Assembly (NCBI RefSeq): GCF_030408595.1
Contig: NZ_CP047080.1
Location: 680,471-744,470, forward strand
Direction of reading: 5' to 3'
DNA length: 64,000 bases
From: Corynebacterium canis
GTDB taxonomy: Bacteria > Actinomycetota > Actinomycetes > Mycobacteriales > Mycobacteriaceae
In this document: positions 44,495-54,437 of the stretch, piece after piece
How positions within the stretch are numbered: the first letter of the stretch is position 1
Layout: the number at the start of each line of letters is the position of its first letter
Program-made: the position numbers and the translations under genes
Notes under the pieces: model-generated
Told to the model about the DNA's origin: nothing
The model's input: only the letters and a program-made list of their open reading frames with translations
Databases searched by the model: none

Positions 44495-45535
44495 GTGGCA
44501 CCAGCCCTCCCGCGCGACGGCTTGCGCTCTTTGCGGAGCGCGCTCCGACGCTTTACCACGCCGCTGCTTCCGGACGACTATACGCAGCTAGTGAACCCAC
44601 TTTGGTCGGCCCGCGAATTGCGTGGGCGAATCGAACACGTGGACAGGCCCACGGCGGATACGGTAAGCCTGAGCATCCGCCCCGGTTGGGGGGTGCCGGT
44701 GGACTTTCACGCCGGCCAATACATAGGCATAGGGGTGCCTATCGACGGCCGCTTCACCTGGCGTAGCTACTCACTGACCTGCGCCCCGCAGCCCGCCGCC
44801 GACCTATTGACTATTACGGTCCGGGCGGTGGAACGCGGGAAGCTTTCGAACCACCTGGTGGGCACGGCGACGCCCGGCATGATGGTGCGCCTGGCGGCCC
44901 CGGCGGGGGAGTTTCATCTCACCGATCCGGTGCCGGAGAAGCTGCTTTTCGTTTCCGCGGGCACCGGGATTACCCCCATTGTTGGGATGCTGCGTACGTT
45001 GGCGGAGCGCGATCAGCTTGGGGACGTGGTGGTGGTGCATTCGGTGCGTCACCGTGGGGACCTGCTGTTTGCGGAGGTGCTTCAGGGGTTGCCGATCCCG
45101 GTGCATATCCAGGTGACCAGCGAAGATGGGCGCTTGGGGGCCGCCGACCTTGAGCGGTTGGTGCCGGACGTGGCCGAGCGCGTGATGTACGCCTGCGGGC
45201 CTTCCACGATGTTGGATGAGCTGGAGGCGCGTTGGCCGGAGGTGCGCACCGAGCGCTTTACGCTGGATCGCGCCTCGGATGCTACCGGCGGGGTGATCAG
45301 TTTCGGCGATCGCGCTAGCGTGTCCGCGGACGGGGCCACCACCATTTTGGAGGCGGGGGAGGGCGCGGGCGTGCAGCTGCCTTTCGGTTGCCGCATGGGC
45401 ATCTGTCAAACGTGTGTGCGGCCGCTTGAGGACGGTCATGCGCACGACTTGCGCACCGGGGAAACCCATCACCCCGGGGAGCGCATTCGTACGTGTGTTT
45501 GTGTTGCTGCGGGGAATTTACGGATCGGGCTGTAG
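44495..45535 (+). CDS. ferredoxin reductase-type oxidoreductase (desaturase partner, Rv3230c-like)
   Basis: 346 residues. FAD-binding barrel with RSYSLT, NAD(P)-binding domain with LLFVSAGTGITPIVGMLRTL and MYACGPSTMLDEL, and a C-terminal plant-type 2Fe-2S domain with CRMGICQTC and a later CVC. This architecture supplies electrons from NADPH to membrane desaturases; Rv3230c does so for DesA3. The desaturase gene follows 8 bases after its stop. Confidence 0.9.
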   Translation: MAPALPRDGLRSLRSALRRFTTPLLPDDYTQLVNPLWSARELRGRIEHVDRPTADTVSLSIRPGWGVPVDFHAGQYIGIGVPIDGRFTWRSYSLTCAPQPAADLLTITVRAVERGKLSNHLVGTATPGMMVRLAAPAGEFHLTDPVPEKLLFVSAGTGITPIVGMLRTLAERDQLGDVVVVHSVRHRGDLLFAEVLQGLPIPVHIQVTSEDGRLGAADLERLVPDVAERVMYACGPSTMLDELEARWPEVRTERFTLDRASDATGGVISFGDRASVSADGATTILEAGEGAGVQLPFGCRMGICQTCVRPLEDGHAHDLRTGETHHPGERIRTCVCVAAGNLRIGL

Positions 45536-45543
45536 GAGAAACA

Positions 45544-46824
45544 ATGGCAATTGATAATATCCGTGCGTATTCGCACTTGACCGATGAAGACATCGAGGAG
45601 ATCGGCCGGCGGCTGGACGCCATCAAGCAGGAGGTGGAAGACTCCCTCGGTGCGCGCGACGTTGCATATATTAAAGGGCTGATCCGGTTCCAGCGCGGCC
45701 TTGAATTGGCCGGTCGGGCCACCCTGCTGTTCAGCCACAAGCGGCCCTGTTTCTGGGCGGGCAGCGGCATGCTGGCGCTTTCCAAAATCTTGGAAAATAT
45801 GGAGATCGGCCACAATGTGATCCACGGGCAGTGGGATTGGATGAACGACCCCGAAATCCACTCCACCACCTGGGAATGGGACATGACCTGCCCGAGCTCC
45901 CAATGGATGCACTCGCATAACTTTGTGCACCACAAGTACACCAATATCATCGGCATGGATAACGACGTCGGATACGGAATCCTGCGCGTGACCCGCGACC
46001 GCGCCTGGTCCCCGATGTACGCCTTCCAGCCGGTGACCAATGTGGTGCTGGCCTCGCTTTTTCAATGGGCCATTGCCTTCTACGATGTGGAGCTTGGGCG
46101 CTTCTTTGCGGGCAAACAAACCTGGGAGGAAACGGCGCCGCGATTTTGGGAGGCCGTGCGCAAATCCCGCAATCAGGTGCTCAAGGATTATGTGCTGTAT
46201 CCCGCGCTGAGCGGCCCGAACTTCCTGCACACCGTCGCCGCCAACGCCGTGGCGAACTGGACGCGGAGCGTGTGGGCCTACGCCGTGATCTTCTGCGGGC
46301 ACTTCCCGGATGAGGCGGAGACCTTTACCAAGGAGCAATTGCGCACCGAGACCCACGCCGAGTGGTACCTGCGGCAGATGCTCGGGTCCGCTAATTTCCA
46401 CGGCGGGAAGGCGTTGACTATCCTTTCCGGGAACCTGAACTATCAGATCGAGCACCACCTGTTCCCCGATATGCCTTCCAACCGGCTGGCCGAGGTGGGT
46501 AAAAAGGTGCAGCAGCTGGCGGCGGAGTTTGATCTGCCCTATAACGTGGATTCCTTCCCCATGCAATTCCTGAAGGTGCAGCGCACCTTGTTGAAGCTCA
46601 CGCTGCCGAACCGTTTCCTGGTGGCGTCGCCGCACAACGCCCCCGAGGTGCGCTCTAATGAGGCGTTCCGCGAGAACCCGGATGTGGAGTGCCAATTGCA
46701 TATCGGCGCCGACGAGCACGGCGTGCGCCACGGTTTGAAACAGGGATTGAAATTGTTAAAAGCAATTCGACCCGGAGTGCGCGAAGTAGTGGGTTGTTAT
46801 CTCGGCCGCACAAAGAAAAATTGA
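45544..46824 (+). CDS. desA3: membrane fatty-acid desaturase, DesA3-like
   Basis: 426 residues. Three histidine boxes hold the di-iron site: HNVIHGQWDW (about residue 95), HSHNFVHHKYTN (about 120) and QIEHHLFPDMP (about 302), with hydrophobic segments between them. Such acyl desaturases make oleate from stearoyl-CoA using the upstream reductase. ATG 45544 follows AGGAG by 5 bases. The last 45 residues are basic and include a paralogue-variable region. The two genes are one operon. Confidence 0.92.
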   Translation: MAIDNIRAYSHLTDEDIEEIGRRLDAIKQEVEDSLGARDVAYIKGLIRFQRGLELAGRATLLFSHKRPCFWAGSGMLALSKILENMEIGHNVIHGQWDWMNDPEIHSTTWEWDMTCPSSQWMHSHNFVHHKYTNIIGMDNDVGYGILRVTRDRAWSPMYAFQPVTNVVLASLFQWAIAFYDVELGRFFAGKQTWEETAPRFWEAVRKSRNQVLKDYVLYPALSGPNFLHTVAANAVANWTRSVWAYAVIFCGHFPDEAETFTKEQLRTETHAEWYLRQMLGSANFHGGKALTILSGNLNYQIEHHLFPDMPSNRLAEVGKKVQQLAAEFDLPYNVDSFPMQFLKVQRTLLKLTLPNRFLVASPHNAPEVRSNEAFRENPDVECQLHIGADEHGVRHGLKQGLKLLKAIRPGVREVVGCYLGRTKKN

Positions 46825-47023
46825 GCAAAACTTAATTTGCTGAGAGAAAGCTGAGCCTTTCGTAATTCCCTTGTATGTGTCTACCTGCACATTCAGCCCT
46901 TTTGCGCGCCGCTCTCCATACGGGGGTAGCGAACCTGAGCTGTTTGTAGGAAAAGTGACAAAATGGCATATTGGGAGCTTCGAGAGCCATCGAGGTGGCC
47001 ATGAATTACGGAAGGCAAAGCAT

Positions 47024-49489
47024 ATGTTGCAGCTGAGACTGGGCACGAGGGCGGTGACCACACTGCTCGCGGTTGTCACGGTGTTGTTCGCACTCGTGGT
47101 TCCGACCGCGCACGCGCAAAACCCGCTACGTGTTGAGGTCACCTCGGCCAGTCTGATCAAATCCGATGCAACCGGCGTGCCTGCCGCAGAGGGCGACCGG
47201 GCCCAGCTGTATAGCGGCGATGTGGCGCGCGTGTCCATCGGCTTTGATGTGCTCAATCCCGCCGACGCGCAGCCCGGGGATACGTTGACCGTGCGCACCC
47301 CGCCCGAGCTCACGGTGCAGCCCGATGCGCCCTTCCAGCTGCGTTTCGCGGAGGACGCGGAGCACCCCGCAGGTTCGTGCCAGCCGGCCGAGCAGGAAAT
47401 TGTGTGCACGCTCGCCGCAGGGTTCCCCGAGCACGTTGCCGCCGGCGAGCTGTGGTTCTTATCGACGGTCGCGCGGCCCACCGAAGGCACCGAGCTTAGC
47501 TTCGACGTCAACGGCGTCCCTGCGGTTGCCCCGGTGCCATTGGGTGTGAGGGAGCGGCCTCAGGGTTTTCAGGTGCAAGCCTTTGATGTGGTGAGTACCC
47601 CGATCCTGCCCAATGTGAAGTCCATTCCGTGGAGCGTGCGCTTTCATGGTGGCGTTGTCGCCGCCGATCTTGGGCTTAGCTTCGACGGTGCGACCGTGCA
47701 CACCATCGAGTTTGAGGCTCGCCCCGATACCACCCGCCAAGTGCTCCCCGCGGGCGAGGAATACGCGAGCGTGCTGAACACTTGGGGCCTTGCGGAAACC
47801 AATTCGGAGGCGGACCCAAGCCAGCCGCGCCGCATGCTTGCCAAGGTTGGCGCTTCCGTGGCCGATGGCTTTGAAATGAAGGTGGAGTTTACGGAGCAGG
47901 GTACCGCCACCATCGCGCTAACCGGCCCGTTTCGCCCAGACGCCAATTATGCGTTGAGCGCGCATATGCCCATTCGTTCGGAGTTCCAGAACCGGGTGTG
48001 TGGTTTTGATTATCGCAATGACATCACCCTGCTCGGCGCGAATATCCAGGCGAAATCCAGCCCGGTGCGCTGCACCGACGCCGGCGGCGGCAATATCGCG
48101 CTGGCCCCCGGTTTCGGCGGCTTTGCCATCAGCAAGACCTTCCACAATCCGGACGGCGTCCCGGACGATCAGTTCCTTGATGCCGAGTACCAGGTGAAGG
48201 CGAAGTACACCTTCCCCGACGATACCCGGGCTGCGGATTACCAGGTCGATGGCGTTGGCTATGCCGCGCCCGGCACCCTGAACGAGGCCGGTACCGGCGG
48301 CGAGGTGCTGGTGGCGCTGTTGCCTCAGGACGGCAGGCTCCAGGGCGTGCTCGACGGCATGCTGCCCAAGGGCACCAAGGTGGAGTTCTCCGAGGTGCTG
48401 CCCCGCGTGCCCGGCATCGTGTGGAAGGCCCCGGTGTTCCAGCCGAGCAGCCTGATCATTGAAAGCCTGAAGACCCAGGAGGTGTCGCTTTCCAATACGA
48501 TCCAAAAGATCGTCAGCGAAACAGCCCCCGTCAAGATTTTTAAAAAGGTCGAGGGAGACCTGAAAAACCCGCCCCAATCCTTCGATTTCCACGTGCAATG
48601 CGAGGGCGCGGCGGACCGGGAGATCCGCGTCCAGGTGAACAAGGAAACCGGCGTGGGCAATTACGAGGTGGGCAAGAAGTGCACCATAACGGAAAAGGAT
48701 TCCTCGGTGCCCGCAGGCTATCGGCTGGAAAAGCCGGTGACCCAAACGGTGGAGATCCCGGCCGGCGGCCACACCTTCCATTTTATGAATACCTATACCC
48801 GTGACCACGGCAAACTCGGGCATTTCACGCTCACCAAAGTGGTCGAGGCGGATCCGGGCCTGGCGGTGCCAGCGACCTTCGATTTCGCCTACCGTTGCGA
48901 ACGCGAGGACACCGAGGACATTTTCACCGGCAAGCTGGAAAAGGTGCTGCCCAATACCCCGACGCAATCCCCAGGCGTGCCCGAAGGTTTCAGCTGTGCG
49001 GTCACCGAGCTCAACGCGGATATCGACGGCGCCGACCTAGAAGTTCTTAACCCCGGCACCGTCAAGGTTGGCGAGGCCATTTCGGTAACCAATGTGTACC
49101 GGCGCATCGTGCCGCTGCAGGGCACCTTTACCATCAAAAAGGTGGTCAAGGCCGATCCCGGCATGAAAACCCCGGAGAGCTTTAGCTTTGATTATCGCTG
49201 CACCAAACCCGGCGAGCAGGACATCGTGGGCAAGGTGACCAATGTAAAGGCCGGCGCCACGGGTTCCTCCGCCCGCGTCCCGTACGGCTATAAGTGCACC
49301 GTCACCGAGCGTGACGCGAGTATCGACGGCGCGGACTGGACGCTCAAAGTTTCCGGCGAGGTTGCAGCCGGCGAGGTTGCCACCGTGACTAATACCTATA
49401 CACGCGCCCAATCGTCGGTGTTGCGCCCGCACTCCAGCATCCCATGGTGGCTGCTCGGCATCCCATTGCTCGGGGGCTTAGCCAAGTGA
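47024..49489 (+). CDS. secreted surface protein with three DUF5979 domains
   Basis: 821 residues. A signal peptide (residues 1-33, ending TAHAQ), an N-terminal adhesin-like beta region (about 35-330), then a domain with YQVKAKYTFPDD, and three DUF5979-type repeats of about 100 residues at 495-600, 605-700 and 705-805, each beginning F-x-(I/L)-x-K-V-V and containing CxVTE and VTNxY. The end (SSIPWWLLGIPLLGGLAK) is hydrophobic but has no LPxTG motif and only one terminal Lys, so sortase anchoring is not predicted. ATG 47024 follows GGAAGG; an upstream start would place 51 polar residues before the signal peptide. Confidence 0.85.
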   Translation: MLQLRLGTRAVTTLLAVVTVLFALVVPTAHAQNPLRVEVTSASLIKSDATGVPAAEGDRAQLYSGDVARVSIGFDVLNPADAQPGDTLTVRTPPELTVQPDAPFQLRFAEDAEHPAGSCQPAEQEIVCTLAAGFPEHVAAGELWFLSTVARPTEGTELSFDVNGVPAVAPVPLGVRERPQGFQVQAFDVVSTPILPNVKSIPWSVRFHGGVVAADLGLSFDGATVHTIEFEARPDTTRQVLPAGEEYASVLNTWGLAETNSEADPSQPRRMLAKVGASVADGFEMKVEFTEQGTATIALTGPFRPDANYALSAHMPIRSEFQNRVCGFDYRNDITLLGANIQAKSSPVRCTDAGGGNIALAPGFGGFAISKTFHNPDGVPDDQFLDAEYQVKAKYTFPDDTRAADYQVDGVGYAAPGTLNEAGTGGEVLVALLPQDGRLQGVLDGMLPKGTKVEFSEVLPRVPGIVWKAPVFQPSSLIIESLKTQEVSLSNTIQKIVSETAPVKIFKKVEGDLKNPPQSFDFHVQCEGAADREIRVQVNKETGVGNYEVGKKCTITEKDSSVPAGYRLEKPVTQTVEIPAGGHTFHFMNTYTRDHGKLGHFTLTKVVEADPGLAVPATFDFAYRCEREDTEDIFTGKLEKVLPNTPTQSPGVPEGFSCAVTELNADIDGADLEVLNPGTVKVGEAISVTNVYRRIVPLQGTFTIKKVVKADPGMKTPESFSFDYRCTKPGEQDIVGKVTNVKAGATGSSARVPYGYKCTVTERDASIDGADWTLKVSGEVAAGEVATVTNTYTRAQSSVLRPHSSIPWWLLGIPLLGGLAK

Positions 49490-49660
49490 CCCCGGTGGTG
49501 CGCGTGCCTGATTCGAGGGAGGAAGAAGTAGCCCCGCCCAAATGTAAGATAACCGCAGCATAACAGGATGTAGCAAAATCGCTGAGGTGTTGCGCATCGC
49601 GCTGGCGTCGGCCCGTATTCGTGTTTAGCTGGTACGGGAACTAGCAGAAAGGCGGCCACC

Positions 49661-51289
49661 GTGTGTGTAAGTTTTCAGCTCACCGGCGAATCTCAGCTCA
49701 CCGTGGACGGGGTGCGCGTGTACCGCATCCGGGCGTTGCGCAATATCCCACACCACGGGGTGCGTAAAGGGGATCGGGGCGGCTGGGTCGCCTCCGAACG
49801 CACCGATAAGGGCAAGCCCCGGCTTGGCAAGCACGCGTGGTTGAGTGGGGAGGCCATGCTTTTGGACCAAGCGCGGCTTAGCGGGTCAGCCCACGTTTCC
49901 GGCCATGCGGTGGTGCGCGGCCGGGCGCGCATTCGCGGCAATGCCCGCGTGTATGGGGAGGCGCGGGTGGCGGGTCGCGCCCAGGTGTCCGGCCACGCCC
50001 GAGTGTTCGGTTTCGCCAGCGTGGTAGAACAAGCCCATCTCACCGGCCACGCCCAGGTGTTCGATTCGGCGATCGTGGCGGGCAAGGCCGTGGTGGCGGG
50101 CATGTCATGGGTCCGGGGCCATGCCAGCGTGGCGGAGCAGGCCCGCGTGGTGGGGGATAGCGAACTCACCCAATTCGTCCGGGTATCCGGCCGCGCGAAG
50201 GTTGAGGACGTCACCCTCGAAGGCCAGGTGGAAATCTCCGACGACGCACACCTGTTCGGCGGCGTGCGCGTGCCGTGCTATGGCCGCATCGGCGGCACCG
50301 CCAGCGTCGGAGACAGCTCGCATTGCGTGCTCATTTCCCCGTTCGGCCCGGCGGGGGAAACGCTGATGATCACCCGCCAACGAGACAATTCCCCACGCAT
50401 TACGCTGGGCGGATGGGCGTGCGACTCGTGGAAGGAATTCCACCGAGAGGTGCGTCGTTGGGAGTGCCGCAGGTGGCGTCAGTGGCTCCCGATATTGCGC
50501 GCGCAGATCAAGGCGTGGCGGGTCGCCACGGCACCGCCTGCACCCGGTCTAAGTTTCGAACTCACCAATGTGCAAAAGGCCGTGGGACTTTCCCCGGAGG
50601 TGCTGGTGCGGATCCGCGCCACCCGGGATATTCCGGAGCAGGGGGTACGCCGCGGGGACTTGGGCGGTTGGGTGGCCGGGGCGTTTACAAGCAGTGGTGA
50701 GCCGCGCATAGCGGGAACCGCATGGTTGCACGATAATGCGGAGCTGCGTGCCGACGCCCGCATTCAAGAAAACGCAAAAGTGTTCGGCAAGGCGGTATTG
50801 GATGATTCCGTGATCGCCGACGGCAACGCACGCATCGGGGGCGCCGCCGAGGTGACCGGCCGGTGTCGCGTCACGGGCAATGCCGTGGTGGATGGGCACG
50901 CCTGCCTCGCCGACGATGTGTTCGTCTGCCGCGACGCCTACGCCGGTGGCAACGCATGGCTAAGCGGCAGCATAAGTTTGTTTGACGACGCCCGGGTGGC
51001 CGGTAACGCAGTCATCCGCGGCGACGCGTGGCTCGCCGCCGGCGCGGATATCACGGAAGGGGATCACGTGAAATCTTTCGAGAATATTGGGCCGGGCCGG
51101 AACGTCACCTTGTACCGCAGCAGCGACGGCAGCCTGCGCATTGTCGAGGACGAGTGGGATCCTCACTCGTGGTCCGTCCAGGAGTTTGACCAGCAGATTC
51201 GCGCGCGGAATTGGGATGACCCGGTATGGCTCGCCGAATATCACAACGTGCTGCGCGTGGCTCAACTCTTGTCCCGCCGCTGGGCCTGA
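49661..51289 (+). CDS. duplicated beta-helix (polymer-forming/hexapeptide-like) protein
   Basis: 542 residues in two homologous halves. Each begins with FxLT then RIRAxRxIPxxGVRxGDxGGWVA (residues about 22-48 and 312-337), runs through many six-residue steps of the type GxAxVx/GNARVxGxA, which build a left-handed beta-helix, and ends with a segment containing (D/E)W-CDSW or DPHSW before EF (about 255 and 510). No acyltransferase His or Lys site is evident. The protein has no signal peptide. Similar short repeats occur in phage and YdcK-like proteins. It starts with GTG after AAAGG. Function unknown. Confidence 0.72.
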   Translation: MCVSFQLTGESQLTVDGVRVYRIRALRNIPHHGVRKGDRGGWVASERTDKGKPRLGKHAWLSGEAMLLDQARLSGSAHVSGHAVVRGRARIRGNARVYGEARVAGRAQVSGHARVFGFASVVEQAHLTGHAQVFDSAIVAGKAVVAGMSWVRGHASVAEQARVVGDSELTQFVRVSGRAKVEDVTLEGQVEISDDAHLFGGVRVPCYGRIGGTASVGDSSHCVLISPFGPAGETLMITRQRDNSPRITLGGWACDSWKEFHREVRRWECRRWRQWLPILRAQIKAWRVATAPPAPGLSFELTNVQKAVGLSPEVLVRIRATRDIPEQGVRRGDLGGWVAGAFTSSGEPRIAGTAWLHDNAELRADARIQENAKVFGKAVLDDSVIADGNARIGGAAEVTGRCRVTGNAVVDGHACLADDVFVCRDAYAGGNAWLSGSISLFDDARVAGNAVIRGDAWLAAGADITEGDHVKSFENIGPGRNVTLYRSSDGSLRIVEDEWDPHSWSVQEFDQQIRARNWDDPVWLAEYHNVLRVAQLLSRRWA

Positions 51290-51292
51290 TCC

Positions 51293-51572
51293 CTGCGGGC
51301 TGCAATTGGTGCGCCTATATACATGCATGGCCGAATTACGTCACAGTGACGAAAAGCGCGGGCGATCCGTTACAAACAACCTATTTCCACGCGCTGAGTT
51401 GAACGGTGTCTACCGATATTTTTTACATCAAAATCCGGAAATCTGTGTAAAACATATCGCCCTGGCGGCCCTGGGCGGCCCGAGATGATGAAAATTACAC
51501 AAAATCCGGCTTTCGTGTGTAAAAAACTTCATCTGCAGTGCACAACCCATCGCTTTCGCCCGCCGACCGGTC
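51293..51572 (+). repeat. 280-bp direct repeat, copy 1
   Basis: About 95% identical to 51668-51947 (offset 375). Internal structure: the palindrome CGTCACAGTGACG (51338-51350), a Tn-like AT stretch TTTTTTACATC, and TTACACA/TGTGTAA arms 14 bases apart around 51494-51521. The edges are CTGCGGGCTGCAATTGG and GCCGACCGGTC. Confidence 0.9.
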
Positions 51573-51667
51573 AGTCCGTGGTGTCTTCGGGGGTCTAAGT
51601 CGGGGCTATATGGCAACACCTAGGAATGTGGCTTGCTATTATTTTGTGCTCTATATTTACAGGCCTG

Positions 51668-51947
51668 CTGCGGGCTGCAATTGGCTCGCCTATATACATG
51701 TGTGGCCGAATTACGTCACAGTGACGAAAAGCGCGGGCGATCCGTTACAAACAACCTATTTCCACGCGCTGAGTTGAACGGTGTCTACCGATATTTTTTA
51801 CATCAAAATCCGGAAATCTGTGTAAAAGATATCGCGCTGGCGGCTCTGGGCGGCCCGAGATGATGAAAATTACACAAAATCCGGCTTTCGTGTGTAAAAA
51901 ACTTCATCTGCCGTGCACGACCTATTGCTTTCGCCCGCCGACCGGTC
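51668..51947 (+). repeat. 280-bp direct repeat, copy 2
   Basis: Second copy; it differs from the first at about a dozen positions (for example GTGTGG for GCATGG, GATATCGCGC for CATATCGCCC) while keeping all inverted repeats, including CGTCACAGTGACG (51713-51725) and the TTACACA/TGTGTAA arms. Confidence 0.9.
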
Positions 51948-52012
51948 GGACTGGGTGCGGTTTGGGCCATCGCGCGGTCGACCATTAAGGTCAGGTGTAC
52001 TTGCGCGTGGAT

Positions 52013-53455
52013 TTAGCTCTTGTCGTGCCGAGGGGTGTGATCGGTGGTGTCCCGAGTCCATGTTGCGGTGGTAAACGGTTGCATGCGCTGATCCTTGTCG
52101 GTAAGGATGCCCCACAGTCGGACTGCCAGCGCCGCCGCGACAACTGCTACGAACATAGGAAGGTAGCCTTGGGCCTGCATATCGGTGAACTCGATGGCGG
52201 CAATCATGCCGAACATCGGTGCGGCCATGGTGGTGGACAGGAACGCGGCCGCCCCCATCAGGGCGCAGGCGCCGAGGGGGACTTGGGGGAAGAGGGGGTC
52301 AATAAGCAGGCCGATAATGGCGCCGATGATCGCGCCGAGCGAAAACGCTGGGGTGAGGGTACCGCCGACTGTGCCTACTCGGAAACAGATCAGCACCATC
52401 ATCACCCGTGCGATCCCCAGCACGCAGAGGGTGCCGAGCGGCAGACCGATGGTGAAAATGGTGTCGGCGGCCCAGCGGCCGTTGGCGCTCACCCCGGGGA
52501 TCAGATAGGCGGCCACCGCCACCCCGCAGAACGCGAGCGGCATTTGCCACAGGATGCGCCAATCCAATGGTCGGGCGGCCGCGGCTGCGCGGGCCGCGAT
52601 GCCGAACCAATGGCCCGCCATGCCCGCTAGGAACCCGACGATCACGGCGGCCACCACATTATGAAAATCTTCGGTGAGCGGCACCGTGTGATAGATCGGG
52701 TGCGGGGTGATAAACAGCCCAGTGGTGGCCACCGCCGTGGCGGAGGTGAGCATCGCGGTGACCACGGTGCGGGTGGACATCTCTACCAGCAACAATTCCA
52801 AGGTGAACAATGCGCCGGCGAGCGGCAAATGGAACGAGGCCGCGAGCCCCGCCCCCGCCGCGGAGGCGATCACGATGCGGCGGGAATGCAGATCCAAGCG
52901 GAACCAAGACGCGATGCTGGTAGCCGATAGGCCGCCCGCAAGGCGTGGGGCGTTTTCGCGGCCAACGGGAGCGCCGGCCGCCACGGAAATCACCTGGATA
53001 AACACGCTGAGCAGCGTTTCCACGGTGGGCATCCGACGGCCCTGCATCGCGCCGGGAACCGAGACCATCGGACGCCCGAATCTGCCTAAGAGATACCACG
53101 CCCAGGAGGTGATAAAACCCACCACGATCAGGCTTACCGCCAAGCGCGCAGGGGATACCGCGGAACCCGGATCCAGGGTGATCAGGTGGTTGGTTCCGTA
53201 CACCAGTTCCTCCGTGAGCACGATGGCATAGTTCAAACCTGCCACCAGCAGGCCCGTCACTGCGCCCGCTAGGACCGAGATCAGCGCGAGGCGATTCAGC
53301 GGGGTTTCCGTCATGGCCTCGCGGTCCAATGCGGGCAACATGGGGGGTTCTGCGACGATGCGGTCGTGATGGGCGTCGATAAGCTTACGTTCGCTCAACC
53401 CCCGGCCGGAACGATCGTGGCTGCGGGAATGCCCACTACCCACCCACCAGCCCAT
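52013..53455 (-). CDS. CLC-family chloride channel/antiporter
   Basis: 480 residues with about ten hydrophobic segments. CLC selectivity regions are visible: GAPVGRENAP (gating Glu, in place of GxxxGxEGP), SFHLPLAGALFTLELLLVE (FxxPxAG with the inner Glu), and GGTLTPAFSLGAIIGAIIG (GxFxP-like). It should move chloride, possibly against protons. ATG 53455 is one base after the rsgA stop, with GAGGA about 11 bases ahead inside rsgA, so it is the last gene of the aroA-rsgA-clc run. The first 65 residues are poorly conserved; a start at the METS-like ATG further in is possible. Confidence 0.85.
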   Translation of the reverse strand: MGWWVGSGHSRSHDRSGRGLSERKLIDAHHDRIVAEPPMLPALDREAMTETPLNRLALISVLAGAVTGLLVAGLNYAIVLTEELVYGTNHLITLDPGSAVSPARLAVSLIVVGFITSWAWYLLGRFGRPMVSVPGAMQGRRMPTVETLLSVFIQVISVAAGAPVGRENAPRLAGGLSATSIASWFRLDLHSRRIVIASAAGAGLAASFHLPLAGALFTLELLLVEMSTRTVVTAMLTSATAVATTGLFITPHPIYHTVPLTEDFHNVVAAVIVGFLAGMAGHWFGIAARAAAAARPLDWRILWQMPLAFCGVAVAAYLIPGVSANGRWAADTIFTIGLPLGTLCVLGIARVMMVLICFRVGTVGGTLTPAFSLGAIIGAIIGLLIDPLFPQVPLGACALMGAAAFLSTTMAAPMFGMIAAIEFTDMQAQGYLPMFVAVVAAALAVRLWGILTDKDQRMQPFTTATWTRDTTDHTPRHDKS

Positions 53456-53456
53456 G

Positions 53457-54437
53457 TTAGGACCAATCCTCGTTGCTGCGTAGCGCCTGCAGCAGCGTAC
53501 GCACCGCCGCGGCCCGGCGGGCGCTGGACCCCGACAATGCATTCAGCCCGCAATCCGGATCCGTCAGGTGATCGCAGCCGCGGGCGCACTCCGCTGCAGC
53601 AGCCGCAAGATCATCGAACACACTAATGATTGTATCGGCTTCCACATGGGCGAGGCCGAAGGAACGAATCCCGGGCGTATCAATGATCCAACCGCCGTGG
53701 GGCAAGCGCAACGCCACCGACTGGCTGGATGTGTGCCGCCCTTTGCCGACGCCGGAAACCTCGCCGGTGGCGCGATCCGCATCCGGAACTAGGCGGTTTA
53801 CCAAGGTGGATTTGCCCACGCCGGAATGGCCGATTAAGGCGGTAATGTGGCCGTCGACAAATTCCTCCACGCGTTCGATCGGATCGGCAATGCCGCACAC
53901 CACCACCGGCACCTCCAGATCCGTAAACAAGGCGGCGAACTCCGTAGGATCCCCGAGATCGGACTTGGTTAGGCAAATAATCGGGCGCACGCCGCCCACG
54001 AACGCGGCGATCAATGCGCGCTCTACAAACCCCGAACGGGGCGGCGGATCGGCGATGGCGGAGACGATCAATAATTGCTCCGCATTGCCAACGATCACGC
54101 GTTCGTATGGGTCGATATCATCCGCCGTGCGGCGCAATACGCTCGTACGTTCCTCAAGGCGCACGATTCGCGCCAGCGTGCCCGGGGTCCCCGAAGTATC
54201 ACCCACCACGGCTACGCGGTCACCAACCACGATGGGCGTGCGGCCGAGTTCGCGGGCGCGCATACAGGTAACCGGTGTGTCCGCGCCGTCGATAATTACC
54301 CCCCACCGGCCGCGGTCTTTTGTGACCACCATGCCCACCTCGGCGTGCTCGTGCGCGGGACGGTCCTTGGTTCGCGGCCGCGAGCCCTTCCCAGGGCGGA
54401 TTCGAACATCTGATTCGTCCCACGAGCGCTTAGCCAT
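53457..54437 (-). CDS. rsgA: ribosome small subunit-dependent GTPase RsgA
   Basis: A circularly permuted GTPase that helps 30S maturation. 326 residues: an N-terminal OB fold ([34 protein letters not shown]), then G4 LTKSDLGD, G1 [15 protein letters not shown]2/G3 [13 protein letters not shown] and [10 protein letters not shown], and the zinc region [20 protein letters not shown] 54437 ([10 protein letters not shown]) matches the family start and overlaps the aroA end by 8 bases; longer starts would lie inside aroA. The aroA-rsgA order is the mycobacterial one (Rv3227-Rv3228). Confidence 0.93.
   Translation of the reverse strand: MAKRSWDESDVRIRPGKGSRPRTKDRPAHEHAEVGMVVTKDRGRWGVIIDGADTPVTCMRARELGRTPIVVGDRVAVVGDTSGTPGTLARIVRLEERTSVLRRTADDIDPYERVIVGNAEQLLIVSAIADPPPRSGFVERALIAAFVGGVRPIICLTKSDLGDPTEFAALFTDLEVPVVVCGIADPIERVEEFVDGHITALIGHSGVGKSTLVNRLVPDADRATGEVSGVGKGRHTSSQSVALRLPHGGWIIDTPGIRSFGLAHVEADTIISVFDDLAAAAAECARGCDHLTDPDCGLNALSGSSARRAAAVRTLLQALRSNEDWS

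Larger units (their letters stand above)
51290..52012. other. 723-bp non-coding region with a long direct repeat
   Basis: It is made mostly of two copies of a 280-bp sequence (51293-51572 and 51668-51947). Between them is a lower-GC stretch with no recognisable feature. GC content and codon pattern do not support a gene, although the same short frame is open in both copies. Confidence 0.7.

Noticed and set aside
51298..51485. Same short frame (ending NPEICVKxIALAALGGPR) open in both 280-bp copies
   Set aside because: There is no start with a ribosome-binding site in copy 2 and differences between copies are not mainly synonymous.
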